A stretch of DNA of 64,000 nt from DATLSM01 sp963722965. Lineage in GTDB: Bacteria; Actinomycetota; Thermoleophilia; Solirubrobacterales; 70-9. Below are positions 33,898 through 42,905 of the stretch, one piece after another; position 1 is the first letter of the stretch; every line of letters starts with the position of its first letter. The notes under the pieces are model-generated. The model was not told the DNA's origin, made no database searches, and saw only the letters and a program-made list of their open reading frames with translations. The DNA is taken from assembly GCA_963722965.1 (NCBI GenBank), contig CAVROX010000001.1, forward strand, positions 1-64,000, in the 5' to 3' direction. The position numbers and the translations under genes were made by a program.

Positions 33898-35234
33898 GGC
33901 CTCTCCAGCAGCGCCACGCACTCGATGTGCGGGGTCTGGGGGAACATGTCGAGGGCCCTCACGCGCCGCAGCCTATAGCCGGCCTCGACCAACTGGGCGG
34001 CGTTTGGTGCAAGCGTCGTCGGGTTGCAGGAGACGTAGACGATGCGCGGGGACTCGCACTCGATCACCCGGCGCACGATCTTCTGCGAGAGCCCGGCGCG
34101 GGGCGGGTCGAGGACCACCAGATCGGGACGGCCAGCCCGCTCTGCCAACGCCCGCATCCCCGTGCGGGCGTTGGCGGCGCGGAAGCGAGCGTTGGTGATC
34201 TGGTTGCGCTTGGCGTTTTGCTCGGCGTCGGCGATCGCCTCGGGGACGATCTCAAGCCCCCAGACCTCGCCCGCCCGCGCGGCCATCGTCAGCCCGATCG
34301 TGCCGATTCCGCAGTAGAGGTCAAATACCCGCTCGCCGCCGCCGAGACCCGCGTACTCACCCGCGAGCGCGTAGAGGCGCTCGGCCATCTCGGTGTTGGT
34401 CTGAAAGAAGGCGCTGGGGGAGATCTCCAGCTCTAGCCCGCAGAGCTCCTCCCGCAGCCGCTCCCGGCCAAGCACTCCGGTCGGGCCCTCGGTTCCGCCC
34501 GCGGGCCCCTCGATCACGGTGTGGAGGTCGACGGGGGGCTTGGGGAAGCGGGCCGCTGCGGTTATCAGGCGGGTTTGCAGATCTCCGGTTCGCCGTCCTT
34601 CACGGACCACGAGGTTGCGCAGGACCCCGGTCCCCGCGCGGCCCTCATACGGTGCGATCGATTCAAGCCGGGCCCACTCGCGCACCTCGTTTCGCGCCGC
34701 GTTGCCGCGCTCGGAGGCGAGCAGGCAGTCCTCGACGTCGACGATCTGGTCCCAGCGACCGCGCGCGTGAAAGCCGAGGATCAGAGCCTCGCGCTCGCCC
34801 GAGCCGAAGGAGTACTCGAGCTTGTTGCGATAGCGCCAGCGCTGGAGCGCCGGTTCGATCTCCTCGAGCTCGAACCCCTTAAGACCGCCGATCCGCCGCA
34901 GCGCCTCGGCGAGCAGGGCCTGCTTGTGGGAGAGCTGCGCCTCATACGGGAGTCCCTGCCAGGGGGCCCCGGGGCAGGGTTGACCGCCGTGGGTGCAGCT
35001 GTCGGGGAGCCGCTCGGCGCCGGGGCGGATCAGCTCGATCGTCCTCGCCTCGGCGAAGCGGCGTTTTGATTTCGTCACTTCGGCCCGCACCCTGTCCCCC
35101 GGCAGGGCGCCGGCGACGAAGACGACGTAGCCGTTGGCTCGCGCCACGCCGCGCCCCCCGAAGGCGAGCGAGTCGATCTCGACCTCGAGCAGCTCGCCGC
35201 GGGCCGCCGGCCTCTCACCGGTGGCCTGCCCCAT
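33894..35234 (-). CDS. TrmA/RlmD-family RNA (uracil-5-)methyltransferase
   Basis: 446 residues. A TRAM RNA-binding domain (about 10-70) with SLAFGGRGVARANGYVVFV is followed by a Cys-containing Fe-S region CTHGGQPCPGAPWQGLPYE. The Rossmann part has VFDLYCGIGTIGLTMA for SAM binding, VVLDPPRAGLSQKIVRRV, and VYVSCNPTTLAPNAAQL with the catalytic Cys. It methylates uridine C5 in tRNA or 23S rRNA; the exact site cannot be read from sequence. The upstream Lys-rich gene ends directly at its ATG. Confidence 0.88.
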   Translation of the reverse strand: MGQATGERPAARGELLEVEIDSLAFGGRGVARANGYVVFVAGALPGDRVRAEVTKSKRRFAEARTIELIRPGAERLPDSCTHGGQPCPGAPWQGLPYEAQLSHKQALLAEALRRIGGLKGFELEEIEPALQRWRYRNKLEYSFGSGEREALILGFHARGRWDQIVDVEDCLLASERGNAARNEVREWARLESIAPYEGRAGTGVLRNLVVREGRRTGDLQTRLITAAARFPKPPVDLHTVIEGPAGGTEGPTGVLGRERLREELCGLELEISPSAFFQTNTEMAERLYALAGEYAGLGGGERVFDLYCGIGTIGLTMAARAGEVWGLEIVPEAIADAEQNAKRNQITNARFRAANARTGMRALAERAGRPDLVVLDPPRAGLSQKIVRRVIECESPRIVYVSCNPTTLAPNAAQLVEAGYRLRRVRALDMFPQTPHIECVALLERP

Positions 35235-35705
35235 CTAGCTCAGTTTCTTGCGCGCACGCCGCGCCGCCTGGGTCGCCTGCTTTCGGACCGGCTCGGTCCG
35301 TCCGCCAACCTCCTGGCGCGCCTGCTTGACCAGCCGTTCGAGCTCTCCCAGCAACGAGTCGGTCTGCTTGCGACCGCGGTTGAGGAGATCAGAGAGCAGC
35401 TTCTCGGCGTCCCCACGGGTGATCCGCCCCCGCTTGACGGCGTCATCGACTACCTCCTGCAGGCGCTCGCGGCTCAGGGTGACGCTGCGCTCAAGGCTCT
35501 GGCGAAAGTGCTCGACGCTCTTATCGAGCGGGCTCGTCGGGCGGGCGCTGCCCCGCGGGGCGGTTTTGCGGGTCGGGCCGCCGACTTTTTTGCGGGTTGC
35601 CGTTTTCCCGGCCGCCGGTTTGCGCACCGTGGTTTTCCTGCCGGTGCCCGAGCCGGCTTTGGCTTTTTTCGCTTTTCCCGAAGCTGGTTTTTTGTCAGCC
35701 ATCAT
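35235..35705 (-). CDS. Lys/Ala-rich, histone H1-like or phasin-like protein
   Basis: About 156 residues. The N-terminal 65 are basic and low in complexity with KKAKAGSG, RKTTVRKPAAGK and TRKKVGGPTRK repeats, like the DNA-binding tail of H1-type bacterial proteins. The rest is helical and charged: SLERSVTLSRERLQEVVDDA, GRITRGDAEKLLSDLLNRG and LGELERLVKQARQEV resemble phasin or granule-associated proteins. Binding to DNA or storage granules is inferred. AGGAG at 7 bases before the double ATG at 35705 favours this start over the upstream one at 35732. Confidence 0.65.
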   Translation of the reverse strand: MMADKKPASGKAKKAKAGSGTGRKTTVRKPAAGKTATRKKVGGPTRKTAPRGSARPTSPLDKSVEHFRQSLERSVTLSRERLQEVVDDAVKRGRITRGDAEKLLSDLLNRGRKQTDSLLGELERLVKQARQEVGGRTEPVRKQATQAARRARKKLS

Positions 35706-35749
35706 GGTCGTCTCCTGGCTCGAATTTTGCACGGCTGCGAGTGACTATC

Positions 35750-36637
35750 TCAATTCCCGCTGGTGGTGGTTGCGAACCTCGCCTGCAGCGGGGCGTGATC
35801 GGACAGACGCAGGGCAAGACCGCTGCGCTCGCGCAGCTCACGCCGCTGCGGCGGCCAGGGGGCGGGCGAGCGGACCGTGCGCAGGCCACGGACCAGCAGG
35901 TGGTCAACGGAATCTGGGTCCGTTGGCGCCAGCAGTCCGTAGCGCTCGCCGAGCAGCTCGAAGTCCTCGGGGTTCTCGGCCGGCCGCAGGTTGAAGTCCC
36001 CGCCGAAGAGCAGCGGGCGCTCCCGGGCCCACTCGCTGGCGGCGCCCGCCGCCGCCAGCAGGTCAGCCCCCGCCAACCTCGGGTTCGCGTTTGTCGCGTG
36101 CAGGTTGGCGACGCACAGACCGCAGGCGGTGCGCGTCAGCGCCATCGCCCGCCGCTCGGGCCTTCCCTGGTGGATCACCACCTCCCGGCGCTCGACGATC
36201 TCCCCCAACCCCCCCGCCGGCTTGGCCTCCTCGCCGTCGGGGGGCAGCGGCGCGCCCGGACTCCCCGCCCGGGGGCGGACCAGGGTGAGGTTGGAACCAC
36301 CCTCGCCGGAGGCGATCAGGTCGGGATTGAGGCGCGCCGCGGCCCCCCGCAGCCAGCCCAGCTGATTGCGAGAGGTCAGCACCCGGTGGGCGTCGGCGCC
36401 GCAGGCCTCTGCCAGCGGCCACATGAAACGCGGTGGGGCCTCCTGGAGCAGCGCCACGTCCCACTCGGCTGCAGCGAGGATCGAGGCAAACTCCCCCTCA
36501 AGGCCGCGGTTGACCTGGACGTGGGTCGCGTTTTGCTCGCTTGAGCCAAGCAGCCGCGAGCGCCAGGTGAGCAGGGCTGGGTCGGGCGGGCTGTCGCGTC
36601 CGTGAAAGAGGTTCCAGGCGATCGCCGTGAACTGCAC
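35750..36637 (-). CDS. Endonuclease/exonuclease/phosphatase family protein
   Basis: 295 residues with the DNase I-like metal-dependent fold. MQFTAIAWNLFHGRD is the first strand with the metal-site Asn, WDVALLQEAPPR holds the metal-binding Glu, ALTRTACGLCVANLHATNAN the HxN region, PLLFGGDFNLRPAENPEDF the GDFN motif, and LRLSDHAPLQARF the terminal catalytic SDH. Substrate could be DNA, phosphoinositide or another phosphodiester; nothing more specific is visible. Divergent from argF with about 18 bases between starts. Confidence 0.82.
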   Translation of the reverse strand: MQFTAIAWNLFHGRDSPPDPALLTWRSRLLGSSEQNATHVQVNRGLEGEFASILAAAEWDVALLQEAPPRFMWPLAEACGADAHRVLTSRNQLGWLRGAAARLNPDLIASGEGGSNLTLVRPRAGSPGAPLPPDGEEAKPAGGLGEIVERREVVIHQGRPERRAMALTRTACGLCVANLHATNANPRLAGADLLAAAGAASEWARERPLLFGGDFNLRPAENPEDFELLGERYGLLAPTDPDSVDHLLVRGLRTVRSPAPWPPQRRELRERSGLALRLSDHAPLQARFATTTSGN

Positions 36638-36655
36638 GGGCTTAGTATCCGCGGC

Positions 36656-37540
36656 TTGAAGCGGGACTTCCTCACCGGCGAAGAGCTCGGCGCCTTTGAG
36701 CTGGGCGAGCTGCTCGAGCGAGCGCTTGAGCTAAAAGGTGGGCGGCGCGCGGGGGTGGGGAGCGGGGCGCTGGCCGCTCGCAGCGTCGCCCTCCTCTTCG
36801 AGCGGCCCTCGACCCGCACCCGGATCTCCTTCGAGGTCGGGGTCGCGGAGCTGGGTGGAACGCCGATCGTCCTGCGCGGGGATGAGCTGCAGATCTCCCG
36901 CGGGGAGTCGATCGGCGACACGGCACGGGTGCTCTCGCGCTACGTCGATGCGATCGTGATCCGCGCCAGCTCCGATGAGGCCGTCGCCGAGCTCGCCGCT
37001 GCGGCCGATGTGCCGGTGATCAACGGGCTTACCCCCCGCCATCATCCCTGCCAGGCGCTGGCTGACCTGCTTACCCTGCGCGAGCGCTTCGGGCAGCTTG
37101 CCGGCCTGCGCCTCGCCTACGTCGGCGACGGTAACAACGTCGCCCGCTCGCTGGCGATCGCCGGGGAGCTGGTCGGGATCGAGGTGGTCATCGCCGCCCC
37201 GCCCGGCTACCAGCTCGAGTCTGCTCACGGCGCCAAGCTGACCGATGACCCGCGCGCCGCCGCAAGCGGCGCCGATGCGATCTACACCGACGTCTGGGTC
37301 AGCATGGGAGACGAGGAGCAGGCCGAGCGCCGCCGAGCAGACCTCGCTCCCTTTCGGGTCGACGCCGACCTGCTCGCCAGCGCCAAGGAGGGCGCCGTCG
37401 TCCTGCACTGCCTCCCCGCGCATCCCGGCGAGGAGATCTCGGCCGCGGTCCTCTACGGGGAGCGCTCCGCCGTCTGGGATCAGGCGGAGAACCGCCTCCA
37501 CGCCCAGAAGGCCCTGCTCGTCACGTTGCTTGAGGCCTGA
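36656..37540 (+). CDS. argF: Ornithine carbamoyltransferase
   Basis: Makes citrulline from ornithine and carbamoyl phosphate. ALLFERPSTRTRISFEVG is the carbamoyl-phosphate loop, LQISRGESIGDTARVLSRYV, GLTPRHHPCQALADLLTLRE (HPCQ), AYVGDGNNVARSLAIAG, YTDVWVSMGDEEQ (SMG ornithine loop) and VLHCLPAHPGEEIS (HCLP) are all present. No other arg gene is nearby, so it is a stand-alone copy. Start TTG 36656 (KRDFLTGEELG) keeps it clear of the divergent EEP gene; the frame is open further upstream. Confidence 0.93.
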   Translation: MKRDFLTGEELGAFELGELLERALELKGGRRAGVGSGALAARSVALLFERPSTRTRISFEVGVAELGGTPIVLRGDELQISRGESIGDTARVLSRYVDAIVIRASSDEAVAELAAAADVPVINGLTPRHHPCQALADLLTLRERFGQLAGLRLAYVGDGNNVARSLAIAGELVGIEVVIAAPPGYQLESAHGAKLTDDPRAAASGADAIYTDVWVSMGDEEQAERRRADLAPFRVDADLLASAKEGAVVLHCLPAHPGEEISAAVLYGERSAVWDQAENRLHAQKALLVTLLEA

Positions 37541-37587
37541 GTTGCTTGCCACGGCGGGAAGTGGCGCTGCGGTAGCCTCGGCGTCCG

Positions 37588-38439
37588 ATGGAACCCTCTC
37601 AGGTGCCCCCGAGCCGGTCCGCTGAGCCCGAAACCGTGAGCTCTGCGCTCGCCGCCGCGACCGAGGCGATCGCGGCTGCCGGCTGCGAAGAGCCGGGCAC
37701 CGACGCCGAGGCCCTCCTCGCCGATGCGCTCGGCATCGCTCCCGAGGCGCTGGCGCGCGACGGCACCGGTCAGCTGAGCACCGAGCTTTCCGCCGAGATC
37801 AGGGAGCGGGTTCGCCGGCGCACCGATCACGAGCCGCTTGCCTACATCCTTGGCCGTGCCCGCTTCCGCGGGATCGAGGTCGCGGTCGACTCCCGGGTGC
37901 TGATCCCCAGGCGGGAGACCGAGCTCCTGGTCGGGGTCGCCGCCGAGTTGCCCGCGGGCGCCCGCGTACACGAGGTCGGCACGGGCTCGGGGGCGATCGC
38001 GCTCGCTTTGATCAGCGAGCGCCCGGACCTTCGCGTGAGCGCCTCCGACCTCTCCCCTGAGGCCGCCCAAGCCGCCGGCGAGAACGCCCAGCGGCTCGGC
38101 CTGCAGCTCGAGGTGATCGTCGAGGAGGGAATGCCCGAGCGCCTGCGCGCTGAACAGATCGACCTCGTCCTCGCCAACCTTCCCTACGTCACCGACGCGA
38201 CGATCTATCAGCGCTCGCCCGAGATCCAGCGGGAGCCGCGGATCGCGGTGACGGGCGATTGCGGGCCCGACGGGCTGGGCGTGATCCGCGGTCTGATCGC
38301 CGAGGTGCGCCCCGGCCAGCGCCTGGCGATGGAGCACGACACCCATCACGGTCCCGCGATGCGCGAGCTGCTGCGTGGGGCGAGGACGATTCGTGACTAC
38401 ATGGGGGGCGAGCGGGTGACGGTCGGCTTCGCGCCATGA
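37588..38439 (+). CDS. prmC: Release-factor glutamine methyltransferase PrmC/HemK
   Basis: 283 residues. The N-terminal helical domain contains DAEALLADALGI and RRRTDHEPLAYILGRARFRG. The SAM-binding loop is HEVGTGSGAIALAL. The catalytic NPPY motif, which holds the substrate Gln of RF1/RF2, reads NLPY (DLVLANLPYV), a conservative but unusual change. EPRIAVTGDCGPDGLGVI follows. Normally found after prfA; here it lies between argF and lysS on the same strand. An N-terminal extension before SALAAATEAIAAAG may be shorter in reality. Confidence 0.85.
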   Translation: MEPSQVPPSRSAEPETVSSALAAATEAIAAAGCEEPGTDAEALLADALGIAPEALARDGTGQLSTELSAEIRERVRRRTDHEPLAYILGRARFRGIEVAVDSRVLIPRRETELLVGVAAELPAGARVHEVGTGSGAIALALISERPDLRVSASDLSPEAAQAAGENAQRLGLQLEVIVEEGMPERLRAEQIDLVLANLPYVTDATIYQRSPEIQREPRIAVTGDCGPDGLGVIRGLIAEVRPGQRLAMEHDTHHGPAMRELLRGARTIRDYMGGERVTVGFAP

Positions 38440-38454
38440 GCGCGAATCTCTGCA

Positions 38455-39945
38455 ATGGCTGAGGTCCCCTCCGGCTCGACCGAGGACGTTCGGCGGGCGA
38501 AGCTCGAGCGGCTGCGCGCCGCCGGCATTGACCCCTATCCCCGCTCCTTTCCCGACCGCACCCCGATCGCCGAGATCCTCGCCGCGCATGACCCGGCCTC
38601 CCTCGGCGCGGGTGAGCACCCCGGCCTCTCCTACCGGATCGCCGGCCGGCTGACCGGCCAGCGCAGCCACGGCAAGACCACCTTCTTTGATCTGCGCGAC
38701 ATCTCCGGCACGATCCAGGCCTACGCCCGCGAGGACGCGCTCGGGGAGGAGGCCTACGGGCGGATCGAGGAACTTGACATCGGCGACATCGTCGGCGTCG
38801 AGGGCGAGCTGTACGTGACCAAACGCGGGCAGCTCGCGATCGAGGTGGGCGAGTGCACCCTGTTGGCAAAGGCGTTGCGCGACCCGCCCGACCTCTTCCA
38901 CGGCATCTCAGACGCCGAGACCCGCTACCGCCAGCGCGAGCTTGACCTGATCGCAAACGAGCACTCGCGCGAGACCTTCGCCCTGCGGGCGAAGGTCCTG
39001 GCTGCGATCCGCGACCACATGAACGAGCGCGGCTACGTCGAGCTGGAAACGCCGATCCTGCAGCGGCTCACCGGCGGTGCCGCGGCGCGGCCCTTCGTCA
39101 CCCACCACCACGCGCTGGATCGCCACCTCTTCCTGCGGATCGCGACCGAGCTCTACCTAAAGCGGGCGATCGTCGGCGGTTTTGAGGACGTCTATGAGCT
39201 CGGCAAGTTCTTTCGCAACGAGGGGATGTCTCCCCAGCACAACCCAGAGTTCACGATGCTCGAGTGGTTCGTCGGCGGCGCCGATTACCGCGGGGTGATG
39301 GCCTTCGCCGAGGAGCTTATTGCCGACGTTCTCCAGCGGGTCCTCGGCACCACCAAGGTGAAGCGAGAGGGGGAGACGATCGACTTCGCGACGCCCTGGC
39401 GGCGGCTCAACCTGCGCCAGGCAATCGAGGAGGAGAGCGGCGTTGACATCGTCAACTCAAGCCGCGATGAGCTGGCCGAGCTCTTGGGGGAGGATGCAGA
39501 GCCGGGCGAAGACTGGGCGGGGCTGGTCGACCGCCTGCAGGGGAAGCTGATCGAGCCGAAGCTGATCCAGCCGACCTTCATCGTCGACCTGCCGCTCGAC
39601 ATCTGGCCGCTGGTGAAGCCGGTCCCCGCGCAGCCAAAGCGCCTCGGCGAGGCCTTCGACGGGATCGTCGCCGGGATGGAGATCGTCGGCGGTGGCACCG
39701 ACATCAACGACCCGATCGAACAGCGCCGGCGCTTCGTCGGCCAGCGAGAGCGCCAGGAGTCCGGTGCGGAGGAGACCCCGCACGAGCACGACGAGGAGTT
39801 CGTCCGCGCCCTCGAATACGGAATGCTGCCGGCCAGCGGCTGCGGGCTTGGAGTCGACCGGCTGATGATGATCCTCACCGGGTCAAAGACACTGCGCGAC
39901 GTGATCCTCTTCCCGACGATGCGGGAGCTGCCCTCAGAAGGCTGA
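38455..39945 (+). CDS. lysS: Lysyl-tRNA synthetase, class II
   Basis: Intact 496 residues. The OB-fold anticodon domain (about 60-150) has RIAGRLTGQRSHGKTTFFDL and IVGVEGELYVTKRGQLAIEV. Motif 1 is in VELETPILQRLTGGAAARPF, motif 2 in FFRNEGMSPQHNPEFTMLEW and motif 3 in PASGCGLGVDRLMMILTGS. It charges tRNA-Lys with lysine, and a tRNA-Lys gene lies in the same window at 4613. It follows prmC by 15 bases, so the two are probably co-transcribed. Ends convergent with, and overlapping by 12 bases, the SDR gene. Confidence 0.96.
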   Translation: MAEVPSGSTEDVRRAKLERLRAAGIDPYPRSFPDRTPIAEILAAHDPASLGAGEHPGLSYRIAGRLTGQRSHGKTTFFDLRDISGTIQAYAREDALGEEAYGRIEELDIGDIVGVEGELYVTKRGQLAIEVGECTLLAKALRDPPDLFHGISDAETRYRQRELDLIANEHSRETFALRAKVLAAIRDHMNERGYVELETPILQRLTGGAAARPFVTHHHALDRHLFLRIATELYLKRAIVGGFEDVYELGKFFRNEGMSPQHNPEFTMLEWFVGGADYRGVMAFAEELIADVLQRVLGTTKVKREGETIDFATPWRRLNLRQAIEEESGVDIVNSSRDELAELLGEDAEPGEDWAGLVDRLQGKLIEPKLIQPTFIVDLPLDIWPLVKPVPAQPKRLGEAFDGIVAGMEIVGGGTDINDPIEQRRRFVGQRERQESGAEETPHEHDEEFVRALEYGMLPASGCGLGVDRLMMILTGSKTLRDVILFPTMRELPSEG

Positions 39946-40689
39946 GTGAAGCAGGCCGCCGTCGATCGGGATCACCGTTCCGGTGATGTAGGCGGCGCGC
40001 TCTGAGCACAGGAAGGCGACGAGGTCGCCGTACTCCTCGGGGCGGCCGAGGCGCCCGGCGGGAACTTCCGTGCGGGCGGCCGCTTCGGCCCCCTCCAGCG
40101 AGCCCTCGCTGTCGCTGAGCCTCTCGGTCCCAAAGCGCCCGGTGGCGACGGTGTTGACGGTGATCCCCTCGCCGGCGACCTCGCGCGAGAGCGTCTTGAG
40201 GAAGCCGACCGCAGCCATGCGGTGGGCGTTTGAGAGGTTGAGGGCGCCGATCGGCTCGCGGGTGGAGCTCGAGCCGACGTCGACGATCCTCCCCCAGCCG
40301 CGCTCGCGCATCCCGGGAACGACCGCGCCGGCCAGCAGCCGCGGTGCCAGCACGAGCGAGCGGTAGGCGCGCTCCCAATCCCCGAGTCCGTGGTCGAGGG
40401 CGCCACCGAAGGGCGGGCCACCGCTGTTGGCGATCAGGATCTCGATCGGTCCGAGTGCCGCGGCGACCTCGCCGGGCAGCCCCGCCATCCGCTCCAGGTC
40501 AGCGGTGTCGGCAACAAATGGGCTCGCCCGGTCTCCGATCGCCCCAGCCGCCTGCGCGAGGCTCTCCGCGGAGCGGCTTGCGATCGCAACCCGGGCCCCT
40601 TCGCGCGCGAGCGCGGTCGCAATCGCACGCCCGAGGCCGCGGCTGGCGCCCATCACCAGCGCGACGCGCCCCTTAAGCCCTAGGTCCAA
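39934..40689 (-). CDS. Short-chain dehydrogenase/reductase lacking the catalytic Tyr
   Basis: About 251 residues with a FabG-like Rossmann fold: ALVMGASRGLGRAIATALA for cofactor binding, EILIANSGGPPFGGAL (NxGG in place of NNAG), WGRIVDVGSSSTREPIGALN, then LSNAHRMAAVGFLKTLSREV where YxxxK is expected, and PIDGGLLHSAF at the end. The Tyr of YxxxK is absent; this change is known from a divergent SDR subgroup whose activity is unclear. TTG 40689 is the best start; it overlaps the end of the small membrane-protein gene upstream. Confidence 0.78.
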   Translation of the reverse strand: MDLGLKGRVALVMGASRGLGRAIATALAREGARVAIASRSAESLAQAAGAIGDRASPFVADTADLERMAGLPGEVAAALGPIEILIANSGGPPFGGALDHGLGDWERAYRSLVLAPRLLAGAVVPGMRERGWGRIVDVGSSSTREPIGALNLSNAHRMAAVGFLKTLSREVAGEGITVNTVATGRFGTERLSDSEGSLEGAEAAARTEVPAGRLGRPEEYGDLVAFLCSERAAYITGTVIPIDGGLLHSAF

Positions 40690-41009
40690 GCGGCGCCTCC
40701 GGCGCTCGGCCGCGCACACCAGGCGCCGAGCAGCCCGATCGCCACCAGCGCGCCGAGCCAGTGCTGCCCAAGGAGGACGGCGATCGCGCTGACGATCCCG
40801 GCCCCGAGCGCCCCGACCAGGGTCGGCGCGACCTCCAGCCCGACGACGCGCGCGGTAAACCACGAGCACAAGAGCCAGGCGGCCGGCCCAACCAGCCATC
40901 CCCAGTCTTCGAAGAACCCATGCGAAAACAGCACGGCCAAGATCAGCGAGAGGACCGCCACCGCGACCGCCTGCACGACCACGACCCGCCAGAAAACTTC
41001 AAATCTCAC
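40680..41009 (-). CDS. Small membrane protein, three to four helices
   Basis: 109 residues, almost entirely hydrophobic: VFWRVVVVQAVAVAVLSLI, GWLVGPAAWLLCSWFTARVV, PTLVGALGAGIVSAIAVLLG and WLGALVAIGLLGAWC form the helices. No family motif is recognised; the function is unknown. It overlaps the following SDR gene by about 10 bases and is therefore probably co-transcribed with it. Confidence 0.6.
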   Translation of the reverse strand: MRFEVFWRVVVVQAVAVAVLSLILAVLFSHGFFEDWGWLVGPAAWLLCSWFTARVVGLEVAPTLVGALGAGIVSAIAVLLGQHWLGALVAIGLLGAWCARPSAGGAAWT

Positions 41010-41043
41010 GCGGCGATTCTCCCATCCTCACGCGGCGCCGGCC

Positions 41044-41841
41044 TCAGGCGGGATCCCAGACTTCGTCGAGGAACGCCGCCAACTCTCCGTTCAGCCGTCC
41101 TGGCCTGATTCGCCACTCGAGGATCGAGCTGGCTTCGACCAGCCGCCCGTTCCGCAGCTCCTCGGCGAGCATTCCGGAGTCGCTGAAGGGGTGCAGCGGA
41201 TCGAGGGTGTGGCCGACGATCAGCGCCGGTTGGGAGATCTTGCTTCGCTGCTCGCGGTGGGGGGCCGTCTCGCCCAAGAGCAGCCCCTCCAGCACGGCGA
41301 GCGAGGGCCCCGGACGCTGGCGGGCCAGGTCGAGCCCGATATCGATCAGGTAGTTGGTGCGGGGGATGGCCGAGGTGAGGCGCGAGAGGACCTCGAAGGC
41401 GGGGCGGCCGACCCGCAGGCCGAGCAAAATCGGGGCAAACGTGGCCGCGACCGCTGCCAGCGCGTTGTCGAGAACCGGCATCTCGATGAACAGGCCCCTG
41501 ACCCGGTCGGGGTCGCGGGTCGCCAACTCCAGGGCGACGTTGGCGCCGAGCGAGGTGCCCCCGACGACCGCAGCGGGACTCTCGAGGTGATCGAGCAGGG
41601 CGGCCACCTGGCGGGCGAACAGCGGCATCGAGTAGAGGCGGAGGTCGGCGGGGCGCTCCGAGCTCCCGTGGCCGAGCAGATCGACACAGATCACCCGGTT
41701 CCCGCAACGGGCCATCGCCGGCCCGAGGTGGTCGAACATCCTGCGGTTCATCAGCAGGCCGTGGGCCAAAACCAGAGTCCGGTCGCCCTCTCCGTAGGAG
41801 TCGTACTCGATCCGGTGATCCTCATAGCGGAACTCGCCCAT
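41044..41841 (-). CDS. Alpha/beta hydrolase
   Basis: 265 residues of the alpha/beta-hydrolase fold. TLVLAHGLLMNRRMFDHLG gives the oxyanion HG, VICVDLLGHGSSERP the second strand, and AAVVGGTSLGANVALELA the nucleophile elbow GTSLG. ALIVGHTLDPLHPFSDS holds the catalytic Asp. The catalytic His is expected near the end, but EWRIRPGRLNGELAAFLDEV has none in the usual place, so activity is unsure. Ester or haloperoxidase-like substrates are possible. Divergent from the epimerase gene. Confidence 0.75.
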   Translation of the reverse strand: MGEFRYEDHRIEYDSYGEGDRTLVLAHGLLMNRRMFDHLGPAMARCGNRVICVDLLGHGSSERPADLRLYSMPLFARQVAALLDHLESPAAVVGGTSLGANVALELATRDPDRVRGLFIEMPVLDNALAAVAATFAPILLGLRVGRPAFEVLSRLTSAIPRTNYLIDIGLDLARQRPGPSLAVLEGLLLGETAPHREQRSKISQPALIVGHTLDPLHPFSDSGMLAEELRNGRLVEASSILEWRIRPGRLNGELAAFLDEVWDPA

Positions 41842-41884
41842 CCCGACCAGGGTAGCCAGAGGTCGCTAACGTGCGGCGCATCCC

Positions 41885-42883
41885 TTGCTGACCGTCGCCG
41901 TCACAGGCCCCACCGGGGAGATCGGCAAGCCGTTCATCGCGGCGCTGGAACGCGCGCCGGAGGTCGAGCGGGTGATCGGGATGGCGCGCAGTCGCTTTGA
42001 CCCCGCCGAGTATCACTGGGGCGAGAAAGTGGAATACCGCCGCGGGGACATCCTCGACCGGCACTCGGTCGCGGAGCTGGTCGAGGGAGCCGACGTCCTC
42101 GTCCACCTCGCGTTCGTCATCCTCGCCGGTCGCGGCGGGAGCCGGGAGGTCAACCTGACCGGCTCGCGCAACGTTTTCGAGGCGGCGGCGGCCGCCGGGG
42201 TAAAGCGTCTCGTCTACACCTCCTCGGTCGCCGCCTACGGCTTTGGCCGCGATCTGCCCGAGCTGCTGAGCGAGGACCTGCCGGTGCGCGGCACCCCGCG
42301 CCACCCCTACTCCGCCCACAAGGCGGAGGTCGAGGCGGAGCTGACCGAGGCGCTTCGCGGATCGGACACCGAGGCCTATGTCTTTCGCCCCTGTATCGTC
42401 GCCGGACCCCAGGCAACGCTGCTCTTGGACCTGATCCCCCTTCTCGCGATCGGCCAGAGGATCCCCGGCCCGCTGCGCTGGGCCCTGGGCAGGGTGCCCG
42501 AGCTTCGGCCCGTCTTGCCCGATCCGGGCGTCCGCTTCCAGCTCGTCCACCATGATGACGTCGCGGCGGCGCTCTGCGCGGCGGTGATCGGCGAGGGCGA
42601 GCCCGGGATCTACAACCTCGCCGGGCCGGGGGAGCTGACGATCTCTGACCTCGCCCACGCCCTGGGCTGGCATGCGCTGCCGGCGCCGCAACTCGCGGTC
42701 GGCGCTGCCGCCGAGGCATTTGCGTTGATCCCGTTCCTGCCCAGCGAGGCCGCTTGGATCGAGGCGGTCCGCCGCCCGGTGCTGATGGATACCTCGCGAG
42801 CGCGCAAGAAGCTGCACTGGATGCCCCACCACGACGCCGAGGAGACCCTGAAGGAAACGGTCGCCGCGGTCAGGGCTCGCTGA
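41885..42883 (+). CDS. NAD-dependent epimerase/dehydratase (extended SDR)
   Basis: 332 residues. VAVTGPTGEIGKPFIAALE is the TGxxGxxG cofactor loop, VEYRRGDILDRHSVAELVEG and ADVLVHLAFVILAGRGG the adenine-binding strand, RLVYTSSVAAYGFGRD the active-site Ser, and RHPYSAHKAEVEAEL the YxxxK motif. QLVHHDDVAAALCAAVIG and IYNLAGPGELTISDLAHALG are typical later parts. Acts on a nucleotide sugar or another carbonyl substrate that I cannot specify. Followed 22 bases later by a MaoC-like gene. Confidence 0.82.
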   Translation: MLTVAVTGPTGEIGKPFIAALERAPEVERVIGMARSRFDPAEYHWGEKVEYRRGDILDRHSVAELVEGADVLVHLAFVILAGRGGSREVNLTGSRNVFEAAAAAGVKRLVYTSSVAAYGFGRDLPELLSEDLPVRGTPRHPYSAHKAEVEAELTEALRGSDTEAYVFRPCIVAGPQATLLLDLIPLLAIGQRIPGPLRWALGRVPELRPVLPDPGVRFQLVHHDDVAAALCAAVIGEGEPGIYNLAGPGELTISDLAHALGWHALPAPQLAVGAAAEAFALIPFLPSEAAWIEAVRRPVLMDTSRARKKLHWMPHHDAEETLKETVAAVRAR

Positions 42884-42905
42884 GGCCCGACTAGACTCCC
42901 AACCG

